Assembly (NCBI GenBank): GCA_018715585.1
Contig: DVLH01000212.1
Location: forward strand, 1 to 7,267
Source: Candidatus Aphodomonas merdavium
Lineage (GTDB): Bacteria; Bacillota; Clostridia; Christensenellales; Aristaeellaceae
Direction: 5' to 3'
Length of the DNA stretch: 7,267 bases
Under the pieces are notes generated by a model. It ran no database searches. It was not told the origin of the DNA and saw only the letters and a program-made list of their open reading frames with translations. Shown here piece by piece: positions 1-5,627 of the stretch. The position numbers and the translations under genes were made by a program. Every line of letters begins with the position of its first letter. Position 1 is the first letter of the stretch.

Positions 1-44
1 CAAGATTGCGGCAAAGCTTTGTCAAAAGTAAATTGAATCCTTGT
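1..44 (+). other. 3' end of an off-window plus-strand gene or its 3' UTR
   Basis: A strong plus-strand terminator follows at once, so this stretch should be the tail of a transcript entering from the left. Two frames close here: one ends at TGA 34-36 (last residues ALSKVN) and one at TAA 29-31 (last residues KLCQK). Either could be the C-terminus of the upstream protein, or the sequence may already be untranslated. Too little is visible to choose a frame or name a product. Confidence 0.3.
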
Positions 45-83
45 CCCCGCCATAGCCGGATGGCTTGGCGGGGCGTTTTTTTT
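45..83 (+). terminator. Intrinsic terminator of the upstream transcript
   Basis: CCCCGCCA (45-52) pairs with TGGCGGGG (66-73). Inside it AGCC (54-57) pairs with GGCT (62-65) around a GGAT loop, with T53 bulged. After a CG spacer come eight T residues (76-83). This is a textbook Rho-independent terminator reading rightward, and it ends a transcript that entered from outside the window. Confidence 0.93.
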
Positions 84-493
84 GGCGCGGCAACTTCCAG
101 CAAAGCGGGGGCAAGAAAGGAACGCTTGCTCGATAGAGAAAGCGGAAGCTGCTTTATAACCTGAAAAAAGCATCCGGCGCCTATTTTGTTTTCCGCCAGG
201 GGGGCGCTACGGTTTTCCCGAAATGGCGCAAGGGCATTGAAACCGGCGCCGAAAACAAAATGCAAAGCGTCCAGGCACCGCGCAACGAAGCGGAACCAAT
301 GATAAATGCGCACCCGGATGCACAGAGCGGTTATTGAGAGGGACCCGTGCGTTTTCCCGGCCGCTCCACAGGAAAGGCAGGTGGACAGCCGCGCCGGAGA
401 GGGAAAACCGTTTTTGTTTCCCGCAAGAGCCTTGCCGGAGGGCCGCACGTCCTTTTTGCTGCGCTATTTCGTGCCCGTGGGCCTTCATAACAA
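84..493. other. Gene-free interval with inverted repeats
   Basis: I see no credible gene in about 410 bases. The open frames (for example minus 207-506 and plus 306-509) have arginine-, proline- and alanine-rich translations with no recognisable motif, and no start sits behind a good ribosome-binding site. I found no sigma-A promoter that I trust. The interval is rich in short inverted repeats: the long hairpin at 183-261 (listed separately), GCATCCGG (170-177) with CCGGATGC (314-321), GAGCGG (325-330) with CCGCTC (361-366), and GGGAAA (401-406) with TTTCCC (417-422). The 6-8 bp pairs could occur by chance in GC-rich DNA of this length; the 183-261 structure is less easily dismissed. The interval may be the shared 3' space of two convergent transcripts, a decayed element, or the site of an unrecognised structured RNA. 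Confidence 0.6.
183..261. repeat. Long imperfect inverted repeat / predicted hairpin
   Basis: ATTTTGTTTTC (183-193) is a perfect inverted match to GAAAACAAAAT (251-261). Going inward, GGCGC (203-207) pairs with GCGCC (246-250), and CGGTTT (210-215) pairs with AAACCG (240-245). The whole 3' arm 240-261 (22 bases) is therefore continuously paired, while the 5' arm carries a 9-base bulge (194-202) and a 2-base bulge (208-209). The apical loop is 216-239. No T-tract follows on either strand, so it does not look like a terminator. It could be a structured RNA, a palindromic repeat of REP or MITE type, or chance. I cannot tell whether it recurs elsewhere in the genome. Confidence 0.5.
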
Positions 494-521
494 CTGCCGC
501 GGCCATTGACGGCCGCGGCAG
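494..521 (-). terminator. Perfect 11-bp hairpin downstream of the rRNA methyltransferase gene
   Basis: CTGCCGCGGCC (494-504) and GGCCGCGGCAG (511-521) form a perfect stem around a six-base loop, 7 bases past the methyltransferase stop. Read on the minus strand, the stem is followed by TTGTTATG, a poor and interrupted T-tract. The position argues for a transcription terminator or an mRNA 3'-end stabiliser for that gene. The weak tail lowers confidence that termination is efficient. Confidence 0.6.
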
Positions 522-528
522 GAAGCGC

Positions 529-1695
529 TCAGCGCAGGATTTGCAGGATATGGCATTTTAGGTATTGTGTTTCCGGCGAGGCGGCGAGGATGGGATGGTC
601 CCGGCCCTGGGTGCGCGCCTCAATTTGGCGCAGGCAGACCTTTGCGTCCGCCGCCGCGTCCACCAGCATGCCGGCAAACATTTCCGGCAGCACGTGGTGG
701 GAGCAGGAGCAGGTGATGAGATAGCCTTCGTTTTTGACCATTTTCATCGCCCGCAGATTGATCTCTTTGTAGCCGCGCAGCGCCGCCGGGACGGCCGCGC
801 GCGTTTTTGTAAACGCGGGCGGATCGAGGATGATCGTGTCGTATTGCTCGTGGGCGTCGTATTTGCTGCGCAGGAGGTCAAACGCGTTGGCCTCCTCAAA
901 GGAGACCTGCAGGCCGTTGAGCGCGGCATTTTCAGCCGCCTGCCGGCAGGCAAGGTCGGAAATATCCACGCCCGTTACCTCAGAGGCGCCAAAGTGCGCT
1001 GCATGCAGCGCAAACGCGCCCGTATGGGTGAAACAGTCCAGCACGCGGCAGCCGCGCACGAACGGCGCAATAGCCGCTCTGTTTTCCTTCTGGTCCAGGA
1101 AATAGCCCGTCTTTTGCCCCTGCTTGACGTCTACGAGAAAGCGGATGCCGTTTTCCTGCATTTCGACCTTATCGGCTACGGTGCCGCGCATCAGCCCCTG
1201 CGTCTGCTCCATCCCTTCCAGCTCGCGCACCTTGACGTCGCTGCGCTCCCAAACGCCGTCGGGGTGCAATGCATCGCAGAGCGCGTCGACAATGACGTTT
1301 TTCCACCGTTCGATGCCCAGCGCAAGCGACTGGATGACGATGACGCTGCCAAAGCTGTCCGCTATCAGCGCGGGCAGGCCGTCGGATTCGGAAAAAATCA
1401 GGCGGCAGCTGCGCAAATCGGCAAACCGGCGGCGGTAGGAAAGGGCGCGCTCCACGCGCGAGCGGATAAACGCCTCATCCACGGGCTCATCGTGCAGCGT
1501 AAACATGCGCAGCGCAATCTGCGAGGCGGGGTTATACATCGCCCGGCCAAGAAAACGGCCGCGGGCGGAAAGGACGTCCACAACGTCCCCGGGCGTGAAG
1601 GAGCCCTCTACGCGCTCAATGTCGGAGCGGAATACCCAGGGGTGGCCGCGCAGCACGCGCTTTTCACGTCCCGGGTTTAAATGTGCCTTCGCCAT
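529..1695 (-). CDS. rlmI: SAM-dependent 23S rRNA (cytosine-C5) methyltransferase, RlmI-like (COG1092)
   Basis: This 388-residue protein is predicted to methylate 23S rRNA using S-adenosylmethionine, releasing S-adenosylhomocysteine; it should be cytoplasmic. An N-terminal PUA-type RNA-binding domain spans about residues 5-70 (LNPGREKRVLRGHPWVF is typical of the family). A central linker domain follows, then a Rossmann methyltransferase domain from about 185 to the end. Visible signatures are GQKTGYFLDQ (193-202), motif I DCFTHTGAF (220-228), acidic VDIS (243-246), motif IV DPPAF (291-295) and TCSCSHHV (328-335), whose cysteines include the likely catalytic one. Length matches full-length RlmI-type proteins (roughly 390-400). 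The start is supported by AAGGAG at 1709-1704 on the minus strand, 8 bases before the ATG. The gene stands alone, divergent from S-adenosylhomocysteinase. COG1092 contains several paralogues, so the family is secure, while the exact target base (C1962 in E. coli RlmI) is inferred. Confidence 0.92.
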   Translation of the reverse strand: MAKAHLNPGREKRVLRGHPWVFRSDIERVEGSFTPGDVVDVLSARGRFLGRAMYNPASQIALRMFTLHDEPVDEAFIRSRVERALSYRRRFADLRSCRLIFSESDGLPALIADSFGSVIVIQSLALGIERWKNVIVDALCDALHPDGVWERSDVKVRELEGMEQTQGLMRGTVADKVEMQENGIRFLVDVKQGQKTGYFLDQKENRAAIAPFVRGCRVLDCFTHTGAFALHAAHFGASEVTGVDISDLACRQAAENAALNGLQVSFEEANAFDLLRSKYDAHEQYDTIILDPPAFTKTRAAVPAALRGYKEINLRAMKMVKNEGYLITCSCSHHVLPEMFAGMLVDAAADAKVCLRQIEARTQGRDHPILAASPETQYLKCHILQILR

Positions 1696-1730
1696 GGGTT
1701 TCTCTCCTTATGCATTGGTTTCGTTTCCTT

Positions 1731-1760
1731 ATCATACCATAAATCCGTCCGGCTTGACAG
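1731..1760 (-). promoter_or_regulatory. Sigma-A promoter (extended -10) for the rRNA methyltransferase
   Basis: On the minus strand the -10 is TATGAT (1736-1731), preceded by TGG (1739-1737), which gives an extended -10 (TGnTATGAT). An 18-base spacer separates it from a weak -35, CTGTCA (1760-1755, four of six consensus bases). Transcription would begin near 1724, leaving a leader of about 28 bases that contains the AAGGAG site. The -35 bases overlap the forward -35 of the S-adenosylhomocysteinase promoter on the opposite strand. Confidence 0.6.
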
Positions 1761-1782
1761 TGTAGTTGCAAATTTGTATAAT
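1754..1782 (+). promoter_or_regulatory. Perfect-consensus sigma-A promoter for S-adenosylhomocysteinase
   Basis: TTGACA (1754-1759), a 17-base spacer and TATAAT (1777-1782) match the housekeeping consensus exactly in both boxes and spacing. Transcription is expected near 1789. The leader to the ribosome-binding site is then only about 35 bases, too short for a SAH or SAM riboswitch. This points to strong, largely unregulated expression unless a protein binds across the divergent promoter region. Confidence 0.9.
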
Positions 1783-1822
1783 CGAGCTGTTTTGGATGTG
1801 TATCCGCTTGGTTCAGACGCAC

Positions 1823-1829
1823 AAGGAGG
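1823..1829 (+). promoter_or_regulatory. Ribosome-binding site that conflicts with the first in-frame ATG
   Basis: AAGGAGG is a strong Shine-Dalgarno sequence. The nearest ATG (1831) is only one base away and in the wrong frame. Normal spacing (5-9 bases) would place the start at 1835-1839, where the hydrolase frame reads GTT (1836) and ACG (1839). The first in-frame ATG (1911) is 81 bases away and has no such site of its own. This site implies that translation begins upstream of 1911. Confidence 0.75.
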
Positions 1830-1832
1830 AAT

Positions 1833-1910
1833 GCCGTTACGCAGTCGCAAATTGTTCATCCGGAGCTTGCGCCGCAGGGCGCGCAAAAGATCGCCTGGGC
1901 GCGCGCGCAC
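1833..1910 (+). other. Conserved N-terminal segment of S-adenosylhomocysteinase without a standard start codon
   Basis: In frame with 1911-3083, codons from 1836 read VTQSQIVHPELAPQGAQKIA, then WARAH before the Met at 1911. This matches the usual N-terminus of the family, which has the pattern DPxLAPxGxxKIxWxxxxMPVL. The segment therefore belongs to the protein. The frame is open back to 1782 (stop TAA 1779-1781), yet it has no ATG, GTG or TTG before 1911. Possible explanations are a near-cognate start (ACG 1839 or, less likely, GTT 1836), a substitution or small indel near 1831-1840, or a sequencing error. An ATG at 1831 with one extra base after it would also restore the frame, although its spacing to the Shine-Dalgarno is too short. 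Confidence 0.8.
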
Positions 1911-3083
1911 ATGCCGGTGCTTTCCAAAGTTGCCGCACGTTTTCGGGAAGAAAAGCCTTTCGCCGGCAAGACGCTGTGCGTCAGCGTCCATTTGGAAGCG
2001 AAGACGGCCGTATTGGCGCAGACGCTGCAAGAGGGCGGCGCGCAGGTGATTGCCATGGGTTCCAACCCGCTCTCCACGCAGGACGATGTCTGCGCTGGCC
2101 TGGCTGCGTCCGGGGTAACGGTGCTTTCCAAGTACGGCTGCACGCCGCAAGAATATGACCAATACCTCGTGGACGGCCTTTCCGCCTGCCCGCACGCCAT
2201 TGTGGACGATGGCGGCGATATGACGCAGATCCTGCATGGGTCCCATCCGGAATATGCCGCGAGGTTGCTGGGCGGCTGCGAGGAAACGACGACGGGCGTT
2301 TTGCGCCTGAAAGCGCGCGAGCGGGCGAACAAGCTCAATTTCGCCATGATTCTCGTCAACGACGCCGATTGCAAGCACCTCTTTGACAACCGGTATGGTA
2401 CCGGTCAAAGCGTCTGGGACGGCATTATCCGCACGACGAACCTGACGGTTGCGGGCAGCACGGTTGTCGTGGCGGGGTATGGCTGGTGCGGCCGCGGCGT
2501 GGCGATGCGCGCAAAGGGCCTTGGCGCGCATGTGATCGTCACGGAGGTTGATCCCGTCAAGGCGATCGAGGCCGTCATGGACGGTTTCTCGGTGATGCCG
2601 ATGGAACAGGCGGCGCCGCTGGGCGATTTCTTTATTACCGTGACCGGCTGTGAAAAGGTGATTACTCAGCGCCATTTCCCGCTGCTCAAAGATGGTGCCG
2701 TGCTGTGCAACGCCGGGCATTTTGACGTGGAAGTGGATGTGGCGGGGCTTGCCGAAGCGGCCGTCCGGCGCTTTGCTGCGCGCAAAAACATCGAAGGGTT
2801 TGTACTGAAAAACGGGCGGACGGTGTATTTGCTGGGCGAGGGGCGCCTGGTCAACCTTGCCGCCGCCGACGGCCATCCCGCAGAGATTATGGACATGAGC
2901 TTTGCCCTGCAGGCGCTGTGCATGGAATACATCATCCGGCATGGGGAACGGCTTGAGAAAAAGACCTACGCCGTCCCGAAAGAAATCGACGCGCAGGTGG
3001 CGGCGCTCAAGCTTTCCGCGATGGGTACGCACATCGACGTGCTGACACAGCAACAGCGGGAATACCTCAACGCCTGGGCGTAA
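1911..3083 (+). CDS. ahcY: S-adenosylhomocysteinase (adenosylhomocysteine hydrolase)
   Basis: The enzyme reversibly splits S-adenosylhomocysteine into adenosine and homocysteine with bound NAD, clearing the inhibitory product of methyltransferases in the cytoplasm. The coordinates give the first in-frame ATG (390 residues). The true protein probably has about 25 more residues at the N-terminus (see 1833-1910), giving roughly 416, which fits the short archaeal/Thermotoga-type class lacking the internal insertion of eukaryotic enzymes. Numbering from 1911, visible motifs are VHLEAKTA (26-33), GSNPLSTQDD (50-59), VDDGGD (98-103), CEETTTG (123-129), the catalytic Lys and Asp in CKHLFDN (154-160), the NAD-binding loop GYGWCGRG (189-196), NAGHFDVE (267-274) and C-terminal HIDVLTQQQREYL (374-386). 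All expected active-site residues are present, so the body of the gene looks functional. It is divergent from an RlmI-type methyltransferase and followed by its own terminator, hence probably monocistronic. The only defect is the start. Confidence 0.95.
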   Translation: MPVLSKVAARFREEKPFAGKTLCVSVHLEAKTAVLAQTLQEGGAQVIAMGSNPLSTQDDVCAGLAASGVTVLSKYGCTPQEYDQYLVDGLSACPHAIVDDGGDMTQILHGSHPEYAARLLGGCEETTTGVLRLKARERANKLNFAMILVNDADCKHLFDNRYGTGQSVWDGIIRTTNLTVAGSTVVVAGYGWCGRGVAMRAKGLGAHVIVTEVDPVKAIEAVMDGFSVMPMEQAAPLGDFFITVTGCEKVITQRHFPLLKDGAVLCNAGHFDVEVDVAGLAEAAVRRFAARKNIEGFVLKNGRTVYLLGEGRLVNLAAADGHPAEIMDMSFALQALCMEYIIRHGERLEKKTYAVPKEIDAQVAALKLSAMGTHIDVLTQQQREYLNAWA

Positions 3084-3097
3084 CGGAGAAAAAGAAC

Positions 3098-3131
3098 GCA
3101 GGGGCGGCAGAAAATGCCGTCCTGCTTTTTT
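3098..3131 (+). terminator. Intrinsic terminator after S-adenosylhomocysteinase
   Basis: GCAGG (3098-3102) pairs with CCTGC (3121-3125) and CGGCA (3105-3109) pairs with TGCCG (3115-3119), with a small internal loop (GG against T) and a GAAAA apical loop. Six T residues follow (3126-3131). It begins 15 bases past the hydrolase stop. Because it lies only 12 bases before the ribosome-binding site of the next gene, that gene depends on readthrough or on a promoter I cannot see. Confidence 0.88.
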
Positions 3132-3157
3132 ACCCGCCCTCGAAGGAGAAACGCGCA

Positions 3158-3688
3158 ATGAAAATTGCATTTATCGGCTACAGCGGCAGCGGCAAATCGA
3201 CGCTGGCAAGGACGCTGGGCGCGTGCTATGGCGCGCCTGTGCTGCATTTGGACAAGGTTCAGTTCGTTCCCGGTTGGCAGCTTCGCGATAGAGAAGAAGC
3301 GCAAGGGCTTGTGGCCGCGTTCATGCGCCAGGACAGCTGGGTAATCGACGGCAACTACGCCGCATTTTTTCAGGAAGAGCGCCTTGCTGCGGCGGACCGG
3401 ATTGTTTTTATGGATTTTCCACGGCTAGCCTGCTTTTTTCGTGCGCTCAAGCGCTACTGTAAGCACCGCAACGGCACGCGCGCAGACATGGCAGAAGGGT
3501 GCATAGAAAAAATGGACGCGGAGTTCGTTTGGTGGCTGCTGTTTTCCGGGCGCACCAGACGGCGGCGCGCGCACTTCGCAGGCATTGTCGAGCGCTACGG
3601 CGATAAGACGGCCGTTTTAAAAAACCAGCGTCAGCTTGACGCGTTCGTGGCCGCCGCGCAGGAAGATGCAGAGCCGCCCCAAGGATAA
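3158..3688 (+). CDS. P-loop kinase-like protein, FlaR / DNA topology modulation type
   Basis: This 176-residue cytoplasmic P-loop NTPase resembles the adenylate-kinase-like proteins annotated as 'topology modulation protein' or FlaR. Visible features are a Walker A motif GYSGSGKST (7-15), a LHLDK segment (29-33) followed by an aromatic VPGW (37-40), WVIDGNY (61-67), FMDFPR (84-89, hydrophobic strand ending in Asp as in Walker B) and an arginine-rich stretch GRTRRRR (131-137) that could form a lid. This order (P-loop, LD, W-x-DGNY, DxPR) is typical of the family. The start has AAGGAG at 3143-3148, 9 bases upstream. The in vivo substrate is unknown; the FlaR name comes from an old genetic link to DNA supercoiling and should not be taken as function. 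A small nucleotide or nucleoside kinase role is an alternative. No neighbour clarifies its job. Confidence 0.82.
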   Translation: MKIAFIGYSGSGKSTLARTLGACYGAPVLHLDKVQFVPGWQLRDREEAQGLVAAFMRQDSWVIDGNYAAFFQEERLAAADRIVFMDFPRLACFFRALKRYCKHRNGTRADMAEGCIEKMDAEFVWWLLFSGRTRRRRAHFAGIVERYGDKTAVLKNQRQLDAFVAAAQEDAEPPQG

Positions 3689-3886
3689 CAGGGCGCTGCG
3701 GCAAGCGGGTTGCGCGGAAGCTGGCGCTAAAAGCGCCGGTTTGGATCGGAAAATGCGCAGGGTGCAGGATTGCATGGGGCGCCGGAAAGGAAGGGGCAGA
3801 TTGACGCCATCCGGGAGGCGTCCCGGACGGTAATTGGCCTGACGCTGCGGAGGAAGGCAGGGAAAAGGCCGGCGAAGGGGAAACCG

Positions 3887-3917
3887 AAGAACCGCGCCCG
3901 TGGGCGGCGGTTCTTTT
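3887..3917 (+). terminator. Probable terminator for the FlaR-like transcript
   Basis: AAGAACCGC (3887-3895) pairs with GCGGTTCTT (3907-3915), and GC/GC inside extends the stem around a small loop with G3906 bulged. The T-run is short (3914-3917) and partly inside the stem. It lies about 200 bases past the stop at 3688. The hairpin is strong, but with so few T residues termination may be partial. Confidence 0.6.
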
Positions 3918-3980
3918 GCGGCTTGCGGGAAGCACCCGCGCGGCATGGCGTGCAGGCCGGGATTTCGTTCTCCGCCCATG

Positions 3981-4004
3981 AAAAACCCCCGGCTTTGCCG
4001 GGGG
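3981..4004 (-). terminator. Intrinsic terminator of the xylulokinase transcript
   Basis: Read on the minus strand, CCCCCGGC and GCCGGGGG form a perfect 8-bp stem around AAA, followed directly by five T residues (3985-3981). It begins 10 bases past the xylulokinase stop. It ends the leftward carbohydrate cluster. Confidence 0.95.
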
Positions 4005-4014
4005 CGATAGAGCG

Positions 4015-5523
4015 TTATGGAAGCTTTTTTAGCGCGGCGAAGGGCGCTTTGAGCGCGGGATAAAGCGATGTATACACCGCATAGACGTCGCGGTAGGCGC
4101 GCGAGCGCCCGGCATCGGGCTCGGCGGTAGCCCCGTAGCGCAGGATTGCGTCGCAAGCCTGCGGGACGCTGGGATAGAGCCCTACGCCAACGCCTGCGAG
4201 AATCGCCGCGCCAAGCGCGGCGCTGTTGGGCTGCTGGGATGTGCGCACCGGGCAAGCAAACGCATCCGCGAGCATCTGCCGCCATAGCGGGCTTTTTGCG
4301 CCCCCGCCGCAGGCAAGCATTTGCGCGGGCTTGACGCCCATCTCTTCTAAAATTGCAAGGCTATCGCAAAGGCCATAGGTCACGCCTTCCATGACGGCGC
4401 GCGCCATGTCCTTGCGCGTGTGCATGGCGGAGAGCCCCACAAACGCGCCGCGGCAATCGGCGTCCAGATGGGGCGTGCGTTCGCCCATCAAATAGGGGAG
4501 GTAAAGGAGCCGGTTCGCCCCGATCGGCGTTTGCGCGGCGTCGCTGTTTATTTGGGCGTACTCGCTGTCGCCGGGATAGAAGTTATTGCGCAGCCATTGC
4601 ATGGAAAGCCCCGCGGCCTGCATGACGCCCATCACATGCCATGCGCCGGGTACGGCGCAGCAGAACGTATGGACGCGGCCGAGAGGATCCGTGCGGAGTT
4701 GGTCCGTGTGCGCGTAGACGACGCCGGACGTGCCGATGCTTGTGAACGCCCGTCCGTCGCGGACAACGCCCATGCCGACAGCCGCGGCGGCATTGTCGCC
4801 CGCGCCGCCCACGACGGCGGTGCCTTCGCTCAGGCCTGTCAAAGCCGCTGCTTCCGGCGAAATATTCCCGGTGATCTGCGGGGATTCATAGACGTCGGCA
4901 AGCAGCGAGGGGGAAATCTCCAGCGCCTGTAGCACTTCCTGCGACCAGCGGCGGTGCGGCACGTCGAGCAATTGCATGCCGCTTGCGTCGCTGACATCGC
5001 ATGCAAAGACGCCTGTGAACTTATAGCGCAAGTAATCCTTGGGAAGGAGGATATGGCGGCAGGCGGCATATACTTCCGGCTCATGCTCGCGCACCCAAAG
5101 AATTTTGCCTGCCGTGAACCCGGTTAGCGCGGGGTTGCATGTGATTTCCAGCAGCTTTTGCGCGCCAACGCGCTCCGTAATGGTCCGGCACTGGCCGGCA
5201 GTGCGCTGGTCGCACCAGAGGATGGCGCGGCGCAGCGGGATGCCTTCGGCGTCGAGCATAACCAGGCCATGCATTTGCCCCGAAAGGCCAAGGCCCACGA
5301 TTTTTTCCGCCGCCACGCCGGAGGTATTGAGCACTTCGCCAATGGCCGCAACCGCCGCGCGGTACCAGTCGTCCGCGTCCTGTTCCGCCCAGCCGTTTTG
5401 CGGCTGGTAGAGCGGGTATTCGCGCGTGGCTTCGCAGATTTGGCGGCATGCGCTATCAAAGAGCACCACGCGGATGCCGCTTGTGCCCAGATCAATGCCC
5501 ATTAGGTATTCCATCAAAATCAT
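4015..5523 (-). CDS. xylB: Xylulokinase (FGGY family carbohydrate kinase)
   Basis: The enzyme transfers phosphate from ATP to D-xylulose, giving D-xylulose 5-phosphate for the pentose phosphate pathway; it should be cytoplasmic. The 502-residue length is normal for XylB. Visible features are the N-terminal phosphate-1 loop GIDLGTSG (9-16) with its conserved Asp, SGQMHG (81-86) and WCDQR (103-107) typical of xylulokinases, GGAGDNAA (239-246) with the catalytic base Asp243, IGTSG (263-267), ERTPH (348-352) and the adenosine-site CGGGAKS (405-411). The start is uncertain. Met1 (5523) lies only 3 bases after GGAG (5530-5527), Met4 (5514) 12 bases after it, and a TTG between them (5517) 9 bases after it; family N-termini usually begin close to Met4. 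The gene follows an AraM-type gene and has its own promoter in the 97-base gap, plus a terminator. Another ketopentose could be the natural substrate, but the motifs favour xylulose. Confidence 0.93.
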   Translation of the reverse strand: MILMEYLMGIDLGTSGIRVVLFDSACRQICEATREYPLYQPQNGWAEQDADDWYRAAVAAIGEVLNTSGVAAEKIVGLGLSGQMHGLVMLDAEGIPLRRAILWCDQRTAGQCRTITERVGAQKLLEITCNPALTGFTAGKILWVREHEPEVYAACRHILLPKDYLRYKFTGVFACDVSDASGMQLLDVPHRRWSQEVLQALEISPSLLADVYESPQITGNISPEAAALTGLSEGTAVVGGAGDNAAAAVGMGVVRDGRAFTSIGTSGVVYAHTDQLRTDPLGRVHTFCCAVPGAWHVMGVMQAAGLSMQWLRNNFYPGDSEYAQINSDAAQTPIGANRLLYLPYLMGERTPHLDADCRGAFVGLSAMHTRKDMARAVMEGVTYGLCDSLAILEEMGVKPAQMLACGGGAKSPLWRQMLADAFACPVRTSQQPNSAALGAAILAGVGVGLYPSVPQACDAILRYGATAEPDAGRSRAYRDVYAVYTSLYPALKAPFAALKKLP

Positions 5524-5540
5524 CAGCTCCCTTTTCTAGG

Positions 5541-5569
5541 AGTATATCAGGGCATCATACGCACGTCAA
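5541..5569 (-). promoter_or_regulatory. Sigma-A promoter for xylulokinase inside the cluster
   Basis: On the minus strand, TTGACG (5569-5564), a 17-base spacer and TATACT (5546-5541) give five of six matches in each box with ideal spacing. Transcription would start near 5534, almost at the purine-rich ribosome-binding site (5536-5527), so the leader would be only about 11-20 bases. I saw no clear operator or catabolite-responsive (cre) site around it. It would allow the kinase to be expressed apart from the upstream isomerase and araM genes. Confidence 0.8.
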
Positions 5570-5627
5570 CGGTGTGAAGGACGCGGGGCACATTTATGGC
5601 GGGGTACGGGAGCGGTGAAACGGCGCA

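Larger units (their letters stand above)
3689..4014. other. Gene-free interval between convergent genes
   Basis: This GC-rich space separates the FlaR-like gene from the end of the xylulokinase gene. The frames crossing it translate to arginine/alanine-rich sequence with no motifs and no ribosome-binding site. Besides the two terminators listed separately it holds two hairpins without T-tracts: GGCGCT (3723-3728) with AGCGCC (3732-3737), and TCCGGGA (3810-3816) with TCCCGGA (3821-3827). The latter competes with GACGCC (3803-3808) pairing to GGCGTC (3817-3822). I see no gene, RNA or mobile element here. Confidence 0.7.

Noticed and set aside
207..506. 99-codon minus-strand open frame and overlapping plus frames in the left intergenic interval
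   Set aside because: No motif, no ribosome-binding site, and mutually overlapping frames of random-looking composition, as expected in GC-rich noncoding DNA.
565..1680. 371-codon open frame on the plus strand, antisense to the rRNA methyltransferase
   Set aside because: The minus strand encodes a full-length RlmI-type protein with every expected motif. The plus frame has no recognisable domain and no proper ribosome-binding site.
1783..1830. Possible SAH or SAM riboswitch ahead of S-adenosylhomocysteinase
   Set aside because: The predicted leader is only about 40 bases and has no stem set or terminator typical of these riboswitches.
1831..2049. ATG immediately after AAGGAGG, opening a different frame over the start of the hydrolase
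   Set aside because: One base between Shine-Dalgarno and ATG is too short for efficient initiation. The peptide is Arg-rich and unlike any family, and I found no slippery site that would shift ribosomes into the hydrolase frame (the AAAA at 1885-1888 would re-pair poorly after a -1 shift).
1677..3170. 497-codon open frame on the minus strand, antisense to S-adenosylhomocysteinase
   Set aside because: Its translation is rich in Arg, His and Ala with no family motif. It mirrors a clearly real gene whose GC-rich third positions remove stop codons on the opposite strand, and it would overlap the methyltransferase promoter region.
3617..4285. 222-codon minus-strand open frame across the end of xylulokinase and the convergent gap
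   Set aside because: It is out of frame with xylulokinase, runs through that gene's perfect terminator, and has low-complexity Arg/Ala/Pro composition.
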